Of a DNA stretch of 34,111 bases, positions 24,517 through 32,203 are shown one piece after another (the first letter of the stretch is position 1; each line of letters begins with the position of its first letter). The stretch covers positions 29,945-64,055 of the forward strand of contig NVWQ02000009.1 of NCBI GenBank assembly GCA_002733715.2. The letters are read 5' to 3'. Below the pieces are notes generated by a model, which saw only the letters and a program-made list of their open reading frames with translations, ran no database searches and was not told the DNA's origin. Both the position numbers and the translations under genes were made by a program. The stretch is from Methylophaga sp. (GTDB lineage: Bacteria > Pseudomonadota > Gammaproteobacteria > Nitrosococcales > Methylophagaceae).

Positions 24517-25608
24517 ATGGCAACATTAGTTAAGACACCATCAGGGACATGGAAAGCAGTCATACGAAAGACAGGTTTTCCAACATCAGCAAAAACATTT
24601 AGAACCAAGCGAGACGCAGAAGACTGGTCTAGGCGTACCGAAGATGAAATGGTTAGAGGTGTTTATATCCAACGAGGCTCCGCAGAGCGAATGACTGTTG
24701 CTGTAGCGCTTAAACGCTATTTAGCTGAAGTATCCCCAACTAAACGACCATCATCGGCTGCAAGTGATATTCGCCGCTCAAAATCATTAATACAGTCTCT
24801 AGGTAAATATTCTCTGGCAGCATTAACTCCAGAAATTATTGCTAAATATCGTGATGAGCGTCTAGCCGGTCTGGATAGAAAAGACTTTAATGGTAAGTCG
24901 TCTCCTAAGCCTCGTTCAGCTAATACTGTACGGCTTGATTTAGCATTGCTAGGACATCTGTTCAATGTAGCGATTAAAGAGTGGGGAATAGGTCTGGCAA
25001 TCAATCCTGTTCAAAGTATACGCCGACCAGCTCCTGGTGCTGGGCGTGAACGGCGACTTAGCCTAGAGGAAGAAAGGCGCTTATTTGTTGCTGTTGATAG
25101 TCATTCGAATCCCATGCTTGGCTGGATTGTCCGTATCGCATTACAAACAGGTATGAGATCGTCTGAAATAACAACATTACGCATAGGCCAAGTTGATCTT
25201 GAACGTAGAGTTGTAAGGCTTGTTGATACAAAAAATACCCAGCCTCGCACGGTACCCTTAACTAATATTGCGACAGAAATTTTCAATCAAGCAATTGATA
25301 ACCCGACCCGGCCAACGGAAACAAACCTTATTTTCTTTGGTGAACCAGGAAAAGACGGTCAACGTCGAGCCTATAATTTCAATAAGATATGGATAAAAAG
25401 TAAGGAAAAAATTGGATTAAAAGATCTGCGTTTTCATGATCTTCGTCATGAAGCGGTAAGCCGCCTTGTTGAGGCTGGATTAAGCGATCAAAAAGTAGCC
25501 GCCATCAGTGGGCATAAATCTATGCAAATGTTGCAACGATATACTCACCTTAGGGCTGAAGATCTAGTTGAAGAATTGGATGCGATTTCAGCACGAAGAG
25601 AAGATTAG
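24517..25608 (+). CDS. Tyrosine recombinase/integrase of a tRNA-targeting element
   Basis: A 363-residue site-specific recombinase with the full catalytic set: Arg214 (TGMRSSE), His307 and Arg310 (FHDLRHE), His333 (SGHKS) and the nucleophile Tyr342 (LQRYTHL). The N-terminus (TWKAVIRKTGFPTSAKTFRT) is an arm-binding-type domain and residues about 60-160 form the core-binding domain. The gene starts 108 bp after the tRNA and points away from it. This is the integrase of the following mobilizable element. It is not an integron integrase: the extra IntI helix motif is not apparent and it is far from the attC sites. Confidence 0.93.
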   Translation: MATLVKTPSGTWKAVIRKTGFPTSAKTFRTKRDAEDWSRRTEDEMVRGVYIQRGSAERMTVAVALKRYLAEVSPTKRPSSAASDIRRSKSLIQSLGKYSLAALTPEIIAKYRDERLAGLDRKDFNGKSSPKPRSANTVRLDLALLGHLFNVAIKEWGIGLAINPVQSIRRPAPGAGRERRLSLEEERRLFVAVDSHSNPMLGWIVRIALQTGMRSSEITTLRIGQVDLERRVVRLVDTKNTQPRTVPLTNIATEIFNQAIDNPTRPTETNLIFFGEPGKDGQRRAYNFNKIWIKSKEKIGLKDLRFHDLRHEAVSRLVEAGLSDQKVAAISGHKSMQMLQRYTHLRAEDLVEELDAISARRED

Positions 25609-25699
25609 TAGATACAACTTGATAGGCTTGACGAAGCGGTGCCTTTATTAGCTTCTAAACCTTGTGTTTGAGGGTGTAGCTCTGTTTCTATATTACTGT

Positions 25700-27025
25700 T
25701 TAAAAGGAAATTTCTTCGTAAGATATTTTACCTGAAGGGTAAAGAGTAATATAGCTTTCATCTTCTGCACCGTAGCTTCTAAAATTTTTCAGTAAGCTAT
25801 CCATTACTTCTTTTTCTGTGAGGTCAGATATTTTATATAAGCTAATATAAAACTCTCGTAGCTCTTTTAATAATTGTGGAATATCTATCCTTAAGTGTTG
25901 AAGCTCATTTTCGTCTGCAAACCCATATGATGAACTGTTAATTATATTTTCAAACAACTCGGTTAAAACATATGGTGGATTGTTAATAAAATAAGCACCA
26001 GGGATAGGATCAAACTTTATACCAAGCGCCTTTTTCTTAGCTACAATGTTTTGTTTATGTTTCTGACGTTTTATCCGATTTTCATACGACCAACAGTCGT
26101 TATAATAATATTCATCCACGAGGAAAAACAGCTTCAATATGCTTGTCCCAACATCATCATTTTGAATGAAAGTCACCCTTCCAGCTTGCTTAGAGACAAG
26201 AAAATGAGCACAGTTTAATACGGACAAAAAATCTAAAAAAAGATCATGCTTATAGTTTGAGTCATCATCAGCACCTAAACACAGGAGACAAAACATATAA
26301 GGTACTATTGATAACGGGTTCCCCTCTTGGTACATATTGGAAATGCCTTCAGGAATAAGGCTGTCTACATAAGAGGCGGGACCAAGGCTAAGATCGTATT
26401 TTATCTTAGCTTTAATCTTACATTCAGCCAAAAAAGCTGCATTAGACTCTGGCATGAACATTTCGGCTGTTACGTGTTGCTCTATATCGTATCCATTACG
26501 TTTTTTAGGACCACTAATTTTTAAACGATTAGATCTTTTAGGTTTCCAGTCCTCTATAATTTTATCAATAATAGAAGATGCTTCATTATGGGCATAATTA
26601 CTGTCCTTGCTATCGATATAATGTAAGTCTAAGGTCGCAAGATGTAGCTGAAAACGATTAGAAAAATTGCAGCGGTCAAACCATTTAGCAGCAAGGTTAG
26701 GGAAAGCTTTTTCAATATCAACTTGTTTTTTTGGCTCAGGAATTGATTTTCCGTGCCACCAATCACTGAGCCTAGATTTCGATATAAATTCATCAGAGGT
26801 TTTAGACTTACCGTTAATTTTATATGAAAAGTCTACTTCCGCCTTGAACATCGCCTCATTTAATGCATCAATATATTTACGATATTCCTGCTTTTTAAGG
26901 TTTACTCGGTCTTCGTCAGGAAATAATAGAACCTTTAATTCGCGGGCGAATGATTTCGCTCTGAACTCTTGTGTCGGGAAAGGTTTATTTCGCTTTTTTT
27001 TTGCAATAATTCTATTGTACATCAT
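25700..27025 (-). CDS. Unknown protein of the integrative element
   Basis: A 441-residue protein that I do not recognise. The N-terminus is very basic (KKKRNK). A stretch at about residues 78-112 (SKSRLSDWWHGKSIPEPKKQ) has the look of an HTH DNA-binding segment, a weak inference. The rest is mixed alpha/beta with no membrane helix and no catalytic motif that I can name. It is transcribed against the integrase and against the replication/mobilization genes, with a 117-bp divergent spacer to the HTH gene at 27143. Possible roles are regulator or cargo such as a defence protein. AT-rich codon use matches the neighbouring element genes. Confidence 0.6.
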   Translation of the reverse strand: MMYNRIIAKKKRNKPFPTQEFRAKSFARELKVLLFPDEDRVNLKKQEYRKYIDALNEAMFKAEVDFSYKINGKSKTSDEFISKSRLSDWWHGKSIPEPKKQVDIEKAFPNLAAKWFDRCNFSNRFQLHLATLDLHYIDSKDSNYAHNEASSIIDKIIEDWKPKRSNRLKISGPKKRNGYDIEQHVTAEMFMPESNAAFLAECKIKAKIKYDLSLGPASYVDSLIPEGISNMYQEGNPLSIVPYMFCLLCLGADDDSNYKHDLFLDFLSVLNCAHFLVSKQAGRVTFIQNDDVGTSILKLFFLVDEYYYNDCWSYENRIKRQKHKQNIVAKKKALGIKFDPIPGAYFINNPPYVLTELFENIINSSSYGFADENELQHLRIDIPQLLKELREFYISLYKISDLTEKEVMDSLLKNFRSYGAEDESYITLYPSGKISYEEISF

Positions 27026-27142
27026 TGAAGTTTAACAAAGTTCCGTTTTATTTTGAAATTAATATAAAAACCTATCTCGCTTTGATCTTGAAATATGAAC
27101 AATACTTCCTAAGTAGTAAGTAGCCAAAAGGAAGAGCAAATA
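27026..27142. promoter_or_regulatory. Divergent control region of the element
   Basis: AT-rich spacer between two divergent genes of the integrated element. It has the tandem repeat TAAGTAG-TAAGTAG near 27107-27120 and AAGGAAG as ribosome site for the gene at 27143. It could hold an operator, an iteron or an origin; nothing decisive is visible. Confidence 0.35.
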
Positions 27143-27373
27143 ATGAAAACCACGATTAATTTATTGCAAGAAAAATATGGTCCATTAATGACGCTAGAGG
27201 CATTAGCAGAGACGCTAAACCGATCAAGCGAAGGGTTGAGGGTATCACTGCGTATCCGGTCAGACTTATCAACAGTTATTAACTTAACTAAACGAAAACT
27301 AGGCCGACGTATTTATTTCAAAACGGAGGGTATCGCCAAGATAATTGATGGTGAGGTGACAAGCAATGAATAG
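27143..27373 (+). CDS. Small HTH-like protein of the element
   Basis: A 76-residue protein. MTLEALAETLNRSSEGLRVSL followed by a basic GRRIYFKTEG wing resembles a small winged-helix or AlpA-like DNA-binding domain that reads as a helix-turn-helix with a short beta wing. It has a good ribosome site and overlaps the next gene by eight bases. Likely a regulator or accessory to replication of the element; inference only. Confidence 0.55.
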   Translation: MKTTINLLQEKYGPLMTLEALAETLNRSSEGLRVSLRIRSDLSTVINLTKRKLGRRIYFKTEGIAKIIDGEVTSNE

Positions 27374-28172
27374 GAATAAATCGACCACTATTTTCAGAAT
27401 TGAAAAATCAAATAATTACACTCAAATTCATCGCTTCATTGCTGAGGATGATCGCCTTAGCTGGGAAGCAAGAGGCCTCCTCATATTTTTGCTGGTTAAG
27501 CCTGATGATTGGATCGTAATTTTTACCCACTTAATAAATAGTAGCCCAGCTGGAAAAGATAAAGTGCGGCGGATAATACAAGAGTTAATTAAGTATAACT
27601 ATATTGTTAAAAATCAGGTCAGATCTGAACATGGGCGATTTTCCTCTCCTGAATATATCGTATATGAATTACCCTATGATGGGTATTTTGATTCCTTAAT
27701 AAATGAAGCAATAAAAATAAAGGCTGAAAAGACCGTGTCGGTAAAACCGACACGTGATTTACCGGCACGTGTAAATCCTCCACTACTAAATATACAAACA
27801 ATACCAAGTAAACAAATAACTAATAAAACAACTACAACAACAGAAAAGTTTATTTGGTCGCACAAGCTCAGCAGTAAACACCAAGCATCCATAACATCTT
27901 TGATATCTCAGATTGATCATGAGCCTGCCCAGCTATTGCTCGATGAGCTTTCAGGTCAAATTGACAATATCAATAATCCCGTTGGCTATTTTCGAACCCT
28001 GCTTAAAAGCTATCTTGCTGGTGACTTCATTCCCGCTAAAGCAATCCAAATGCAAACTGAGCGTGAAGCTAGGCATAAAAATGAGCTTGCAGTAGCACGA
28101 TCAAACCAATTAGCCGAAGAAAGAATTCAACGTCAAATCGAAGAGCAAAGGAGAGCTAACCATGAAAATTAA
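27366..28172 (+). CDS. Replication-initiator-like winged-helix protein
   Basis: A 268-residue protein. The first about 110 residues have the pattern of phage/plasmid replication proteins with an N-terminal winged helix: YTQIHRFIAEDDRLSWEARG, LLIFLLVKPDDWIV, GKDKVRRIIQELIKYNYI. The middle is a low-complexity linker rich in threonine (TTTTTE), and the end is a charged helix rich in arginine and glutamate. GAGGTG precedes the ATG. It overlaps the coupling-protein gene by 11 bp, so the four element genes are one transcript. An origin-binding role, possibly in the excised circle, is inference. Confidence 0.6.
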   Translation: MNRNKSTTIFRIEKSNNYTQIHRFIAEDDRLSWEARGLLIFLLVKPDDWIVIFTHLINSSPAGKDKVRRIIQELIKYNYIVKNQVRSEHGRFSSPEYIVYELPYDGYFDSLINEAIKIKAEKTVSVKPTRDLPARVNPPLLNIQTIPSKQITNKTTTTTEKFIWSHKLSSKHQASITSLISQIDHEPAQLLLDELSGQIDNINNPVGYFRTLLKSYLAGDFIPAKAIQMQTEREARHKNELAVARSNQLAEERIQRQIEEQRRANHEN

Positions 28173-29910
28173 TCAATTACTGAGCTTTCTGGAATATTAC
28201 ATCGATCTAGGATTTTACCATTGGGTAACAACCGTCTTTAGTTTCTGGTGGATATTTGGAATAATCGGTGGATGGTTTTTTATTTTGTCAGTATTCACAA
28301 AGAATAAGAATAGAGGTCTAGCTACGCTCTTTTTTGTGATTGCCGTACTCACCATTATTGCCCAACCAATACTGTATATATTCTTACCTGAATGGTCACA
28401 AGCACTCTGGCAAAAAACGTATGCCTTACCTATCAAGCATCTCTATGCCTATGCCAGTGGATTTGTTATTTCAGGCATTTCTGCCTTCTTCTTTTACAGA
28501 AAAGCAGCATCATGGTTTGATGGTGTGAAAGATAAATTTCATAAAACCACATCGTTAAAACGTGATACCAATACCGATATCAGAAACCTTGAAGATATCC
28601 TACCCAAACAAAGAGCAGCTTATAAGGTTGAAAAATATTTCAAACAAAACCAAATGTTTATTGGAAAATCTGCAAATAAGGAACCTATATTTATTCCACG
28701 TGATAAATGGCTATCAAGCCATATCGATTTAGTAGGCACCACAGGTTCAGGAAAAGGCGTTGCCGCAGGTGTGATGCTTACACAAGCAGCATTGCTAGGT
28801 GAAGCTGTTATCGTAATTGATCCCAAAGAAGATGAATACTTGCCTCATGTATTAGGACAAGCAGCCAATGATGCACAAGTACCGTTTTATCATATCGACC
28901 TAACAGGTGAATCTGGACAATGGAACCCTATACTAAACAAATCACCTATGCAGATAGAAGAAGTACTCGGTGCAGCTTTTGGCCTATCTGAAAAAGGCAC
29001 AGATGCAGACTTCTACCGATTGAATGACAGAAAAGCAGCTCGTTTATTTTCAACCACTAAGACAGAAAGCAATAGCTTTCCCGAACAAGCAGTTCAGTTC
29101 TTTAGTGAAAATAACGAAGCTTTAGAAAATGCCCCCAAGTTTAAAGATGATCTTGAAGAAGTTGCTTCACTACCCGTAGTGAATATCAATGGTGGATTAG
29201 ATCTTGATAAAGCCATCAAAGATGGTGCAGTGATTTACGTACGTGGATCAATGCGTAATCCTCGTATACTAAAACTACAAAGAATGTTTGTATTAGCCGT
29301 TATCCAATCTTGTGAAAGCAGAAACAGGGAAGGAGCCCGACATGTCTGTATTTTCCTAGATGAGTTTAAATACCTGATTAGCCGACCTACTTTAGAAGCA
29401 TTAGGTGCTATTAGAGATAAGCATGCACATGTCATCTTAGCGCATCAAAGCTTAGGCGATCTAAAAGACTGCCCCAATGATATTAATCCTGATTCAGTCG
29501 TATCATCAATCAATGAAAACTGTTCAATCAAACTCACCTATAAAGTAAACGATCCTGACACGGCTGATTGGCTAGCTAGAATGAGTGGCAAAATACAAGT
29601 TGATCAGGAATCTCGACGCTTTGACACCAATACCGCACTAACCGAATTAAAAACATCAGAAAGAACATTAAGGCAAGCTGAGCGCTGTTTAATTGATACC
29701 AATATGCTGCAATCCTTACCTTCAGGCTGTGCAGTATTGTTTGGCAATGGACTAGCTGACTTTGTATTTACATCACCTATCAGCGTAACCAAGCAATCAA
29801 AATGGCTACAACCGACTCAATTTACTTCAGATAGCGTAGAAAAACATCAAGACAGTTCAACACCCACAAACTCAAAAACCTTCAGTGAAGGATTACTGGA
29901 TGTTGATTAG
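28162..29910 (+). CDS. Type IV coupling protein (VirD4/TraD-like ATPase)
   Basis: A 582-residue ATPase that should link a relaxase-DNA complex to a conjugation channel. Membrane segments lie at about residues 24-45, 53-75 and 95-113. Walker A is GTTGSGKG (192-199), VIVIDPKEDEYLPHVLG follows, Walker B is VCIFLDEF (395-402), and HVILAHQS is the downstream motif of TraG/TraD proteins. AGGAG stands eight bases before the ATG. It is followed with overlap by a small PD-(D/E)xK-like protein, the same pairing as MobB-MobC of CloDF13. No other conjugation genes are in the window, so the element would depend on a helper. Confidence 0.85.
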   Translation: MKINQLLSFLEYYIDLGFYHWVTTVFSFWWIFGIIGGWFFILSVFTKNKNRGLATLFFVIAVLTIIAQPILYIFLPEWSQALWQKTYALPIKHLYAYASGFVISGISAFFFYRKAASWFDGVKDKFHKTTSLKRDTNTDIRNLEDILPKQRAAYKVEKYFKQNQMFIGKSANKEPIFIPRDKWLSSHIDLVGTTGSGKGVAAGVMLTQAALLGEAVIVIDPKEDEYLPHVLGQAANDAQVPFYHIDLTGESGQWNPILNKSPMQIEEVLGAAFGLSEKGTDADFYRLNDRKAARLFSTTKTESNSFPEQAVQFFSENNEALENAPKFKDDLEEVASLPVVNINGGLDLDKAIKDGAVIYVRGSMRNPRILKLQRMFVLAVIQSCESRNREGARHVCIFLDEFKYLISRPTLEALGAIRDKHAHVILAHQSLGDLKDCPNDINPDSVVSSINENCSIKLTYKVNDPDTADWLARMSGKIQVDQESRRFDTNTALTELKTSERTLRQAERCLIDTNMLQSLPSGCAVLFGNGLADFVFTSPISVTKQSKWLQPTQFTSDSVEKHQDSSTPTNSKTFSEGLLDVD

Positions 29911-30631
29911 TAACTATCAAGAAAGGCAACAGCGAACGGCAGACAAACAACAACGCCTACTCACGCTGTTAAGAGATGAAACATGGAGTGCAGCACCCAT
30001 GATGGCACAATGGCTTAACCTGTCCATCTCAGCGACATACAAAACCTTATCAAGGCTTGAACAACAGCACTTAATAAAGGTTTACTATGTAGAAGACCTA
30101 AAATACAAAATATGGGGCATTACCCCAGATGGATTATTAATGGCATGGCAACAAGATGAAGTCATGCAGAACAGGCCTTATTTTCAACCATCAAAAATAA
30201 AGCCAGTGATGATGCAACATCATCTTGATTTACAACAAGCCAGACTCAATGCAGAACAAGCAGGCTGGCAAAACTGGTATTTGGGAAGTCTATTACCCAG
30301 ACAAATTGGCAAACGACCTGATGCCATTGTCACCAGTTTAAATGAACAAATAATTGCAGTAGAACTAGAAAGAACCGTTAAAACTAAAAAGCGTTATGAA
30401 GCGATTTTTTCTTATTACTTACAAGCTATCAAACAAGGGCAATATCAGAGTGTGCATTATGTTTGCCCATCCCCAGAATTTGCCACTCGCCTTAAACGAC
30501 TTTTTAACTTAATTGAATCCGTTCCCGTGGCAGGCGAACGTGTAAAAATACAAGACAAGCATCGACAAAAACTGCCTGTTTTTAGCTTAAATAATTGGCC
30601 ACCAAAGCCTGAAAAACATTTGATCCGATGA
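29900..30631 (+). CDS. Candidate MOBC-type relaxase
   Basis: A 243-residue protein. The N-terminus (about residues 15-80) is a winged helix (APMMAQWLNLSISATYKTLS, then RLEQQHLIKVYY). The C-terminal half has a nuclease-like core: RPDAIV with Asp141, a strand, then AVELERTVKTKKRY with Glu155, Glu157 and lysines, the arrangement of a PD-(D/E)xK site. This fits the replication-relaxation/MOBC relaxase type, which has a restriction-endonuclease-like fold instead of a HUH fold. I chose ATG 29900, with GAAGGA seven bases upstream; a GTG at 29885 is possible. Nicking activity is inference from fold pattern and gene order. Confidence 0.65.
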   Translation: MLISNYQERQQRTADKQQRLLTLLRDETWSAAPMMAQWLNLSISATYKTLSRLEQQHLIKVYYVEDLKYKIWGITPDGLLMAWQQDEVMQNRPYFQPSKIKPVMMQHHLDLQQARLNAEQAGWQNWYLGSLLPRQIGKRPDAIVTSLNEQIIAVELERTVKTKKRYEAIFSYYLQAIKQGQYQSVHYVCPSPEFATRLKRLFNLIESVPVAGERVKIQDKHRQKLPVFSLNNWPPKPEKHLIR

Positions 30632-30676
30632 AAACGTCGATGAACACAATGGAAAATACAGATCTTCCAGTGCGTT

Positions 30677-30702
30677 CCCCCATGTTATTCATCTATTGGG
30701 GG
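30677..30702. repeat. Inverted repeat after the relaxase gene
   Basis: CCCCCA and TGGGGG enclose 14 bases, 45 bp past the relaxase stop codon. Inverted repeats of this kind occur at transfer origins close to mobilization genes, so it is a place to look for oriT. A weak terminator is the alternative, but no T-run follows. Confidence 0.35.
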
Positions 30703-30758
30703 ATAAGGAAGAAGCTCGCCAATGATAAATAAACTCATATTATTGCTAGGGCACTAAT

Positions 30759-30860
30759 ATGAAAAAGGAGCCATCCTCTTGTCTTTATAATCGTGCTGAA
30801 CGCCCGATGAAAAGCCAATTCACCTCACAGCACTTCCCTGAACGTCCAGTACTTGGTTAA
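30759..30860 (+). CDS. Possible 33-residue ORF
   Basis: ATG to TAA, with MKKEPSSCLYNRAERPMKSQ at the N-terminus. A weak TAGGG lies about 10 bases before the ATG. The stop codon lies directly before GGCTAACGCCC, just as cassette genes end at an R'' box. There is no further support for translation. Confidence 0.25.
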   Translation: MKKEPSSCLYNRAERPMKSQFTSQHFPERPVLG

Positions 30861-31252
30861 GGCTAACGCCCTCTTTTATAAACTGCAGCACTGAACATGC
30901 TGCACATTATAAAATTCACCCGTTCGTCGTCTCCGCTGGCGCTCGACTCCCGATGTTACTGGTTGCAAAAGCACTTATCTAGCGATAAATTCTTTTTTAC
31001 CCCTGCGGGTTTCGCTGAACGCTTCACATCAACCTCGGGAGTCGAGCGCCAGCTAGGGCTGCCTTCGACGACGAACACAAGCAACGCATCAAATGTTCTA
31101 GGGAACATTCAATACTTGTCAGCGCTTGGGCGCTGCCATGCTTGTAGGTTGCCCTCTGAACGAGGACAATTCTGCACGCTAAGGCGCACAGAACAGAGCC
31201 GATAATTTTTACGCTGGGGCGTAAATTTATCTTCCCTGACTGGAGTCAGGGA
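30856..31252. repeat. Array of short tetraloop hairpins
   Basis: At least ten small hairpins: GTTA-AGGC-TAAC (30856), TGCAGCA / TGCTGCA (30884), TTATC-TAGC-GATAA (30975), ACCC-CTGC-GGGT (30999), CAGC-TAGG-GCTG (31050), AATGTTC-TAGG-GAACATT (31092), CAGCGC-TTGG-GCGCTG (31120), CCTC / GAGG (31153), CGC-TAAG-GCG with outer TCTG/CAGA (31171), TTTACGC-TGGG-GCGTAAA (31208) and TCCCTGAC-TGGA-GTCAGGGA (31233). Many loops follow T-N-R-G. Stem sequences differ, so this is repeated structure rather than repeated sequence. Confidence 0.75.
30922..31076. repeat. Long-range inverted repeat, 10 + 19 bp
   Basis: 30935-30953 pairs perfectly with TCGGGAGTCGAGCGCCAGC at 31035-31053, and GTTCGTCGTC (30922-30931) pairs perfectly with 31067-31076. 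The intervening loop of about 80 bases holds two of the small hairpins. As RNA or single-stranded DNA this would form one large branched structure. Confidence 0.75.
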
Positions 31253-31314
31253 TTCTGCGAAAACTCAGGCTCTTTTCGCTTCGCTCAGTTTGGCCCACAA
31301 TTTTTAGCCTGTTA

Positions 31315-31328
31315 ATTGGGCGTTATGT
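31315..31328 (+). repeat. attC R'-type end
   Basis: AATTGGGCGTTATG has the form of the 3' end of an attC site, with the G-TT crossover at 31322-31323. Its GGGCGTT is complementary to AACGCCC at 30865-30871, but the distance of about 450 bp is far beyond a normal attC. It may be a truncated site or one end of a giant structured site. Confidence 0.45.
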
Positions 31329-31336
31329 TTAAAAAA

Positions 31337-31765
31337 TTAAGTTAAGCGAGACAGAATATTATTACAAACACTTATTAGTTGTTTCTGTTCATTGGAGCTT
31401 AGTTTAATTCTACATTCCATATCTTCAAATATATGTGATGTTTTATCCCTCAAGCTCTTACCCAGTTTAGTTAGTTTAATTACTTTAGCTCTTTTATCTA
31501 AATGTGACAGATTAATTTGGATATACTTCTTATTTTTTAGCCTTTTCAAAATTGCAGTCAATGTGGCTGCATCAAGAAGAATTTTCTTGGTTAGTTCCTT
31601 GATAGAAACAGAGTCCTTATTCCACAAGCTCATCATCACTAAGAACTGAGGATATGTAAGTTTAAATTCATCTAGTTGAGGTCTGTACTCACGGATCATT
31701 GCATTGGATGTTGAATACAGAGAAAAGCAAACCATTTTTGTAAAATTAAAAGATTGTGTTGTCAA
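31337..31765 (-). CDS. OhrR-like MarR-family regulator
   Basis: A 142-residue MarR-family repressor. The N-terminus MVCFSLYSTSNAMIREYRPQ with Cys13 and the following LTYPQFLVMMSLW match OhrR, whose N-terminal cysteine is oxidised by organic hydroperoxides. The winged helix is SIKELTKKILLDAATLTAIL and the wing holds LDKRAKVIKLT. The usual partner ohr is absent; instead a cupin and an arylesterase gene are divergent from it. Peroxide sensing is inferred from the cysteine and the subfamily pattern. The gene runs against the cassette direction of its neighbours. Confidence 0.85.
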   Translation of the reverse strand: MTTQSFNFTKMVCFSLYSTSNAMIREYRPQLDEFKLTYPQFLVMMSLWNKDSVSIKELTKKILLDAATLTAILKRLKNKKYIQINLSHLDKRAKVIKLTKLGKSLRDKTSHIFEDMECRIKLSSNEQKQLISVCNNILSRLT

Positions 31766-31813
31766 AATAGACTCCTAAATAGTGGCAATAAATATATTAT
31801 GCACACAAAGTAG

Positions 31814-31857
31814 TTGACGCGCCAGGTCTGGTCTTGTATGTTTGATTTGCGCGCAAA
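31814..31857 (+). promoter_or_regulatory. Promoter and palindromic operator of the cupin gene
   Basis: TTGACG (31814-31819) and TATGTT (31837-31842), spaced by 17 bp, form a good sigma-70 promoter. The perfect palindrome TTTGCGCGCAAA (31846-31857) covers the expected transcription start. This is where a repressor such as the divergent OhrR-like protein would bind. Confidence 0.6.
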
Positions 31858-31876
31858 CTAAATATAGGGGCTTTAT

Positions 31877-32203
31877 ATGAAAGAAGAACTAAATTTTAAA
31901 GGGATTACCTCAAAAAATTGGAAAAAAATACAAGGTAATAAATTCGCAGAAGGTATATCAGAACGTACTGTTTGGGAAGGTGGAAATGGGAAAAAAGCAA
32001 TTATTTTTGAGTTCAGCCCTGGTTCAAAATTTCCAGGAATTGATAAACACGAAACAGGTCCAGAGCAAATATACGTGATTTCAGGTATATTCAACGATGG
32101 TAGAGATGATCATCGTGAAGGAACCTTCATCAATAATCCCATTGGTACTTCACACATACCACAATCATCACATGGTTGTGTGGTTATGCTTTATAATTCG
32201 TGA
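31877..32203 (+). CDS. ChrR-like cupin-domain protein
   Basis: A 108-residue single-domain cupin. Potential metal ligands are His58 and Glu63 in KHETGPEQIYVISG, and His93 in GTSHIP; EGTFINNPIGTSHIPQSSHG is the second cupin motif. Similar domains occur in ChrR-type anti-sigma factors and small stress-linked cupins. AGGGG is the ribosome site. Its stop codon TGA is followed at once by the ATG of the arylesterase gene, so the two are coupled. Substrate unknown. Confidence 0.75.
   Translation: MKEELNFKGITSKNWKKIQGNKFAEGISERTVWEGGNGKKAIIFEFSPGSKFPGIDKHETGPEQIYVISGIFNDGRDDHREGTFINNPIGTSHIPQSSHGCVVMLYNS

Larger units (their letters stand above)
30632..31336. other. Gene-poor, hairpin-rich region
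   Basis: About 700 bases with no convincing gene. It has a CCCCCA / TGGGGG inverted repeat (30677-30702), a possible 33-codon ORF (30759-30860) and then a dense run of hairpins (30856-31252), ending in GGGCGTTATG at 31318-31327. It joins the mobilizable element to the right-hand cassette genes. See the separate entries for the parts. Confidence 0.6.

Noticed and set aside
30897-31205. A 102-codon open frame across the hairpin region
   Set aside because: It runs through several perfect hairpins and the long inverted repeat, has no ribosome site, and its composition (many Ser, Thr, Arg) follows the palindromes rather than a protein family.
31291-31297. GGCCCAC as a right attachment site of the tRNA element
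   Set aside because: Only seven bases match the tRNA 3' end; this is expected by chance and the flanks do not match.
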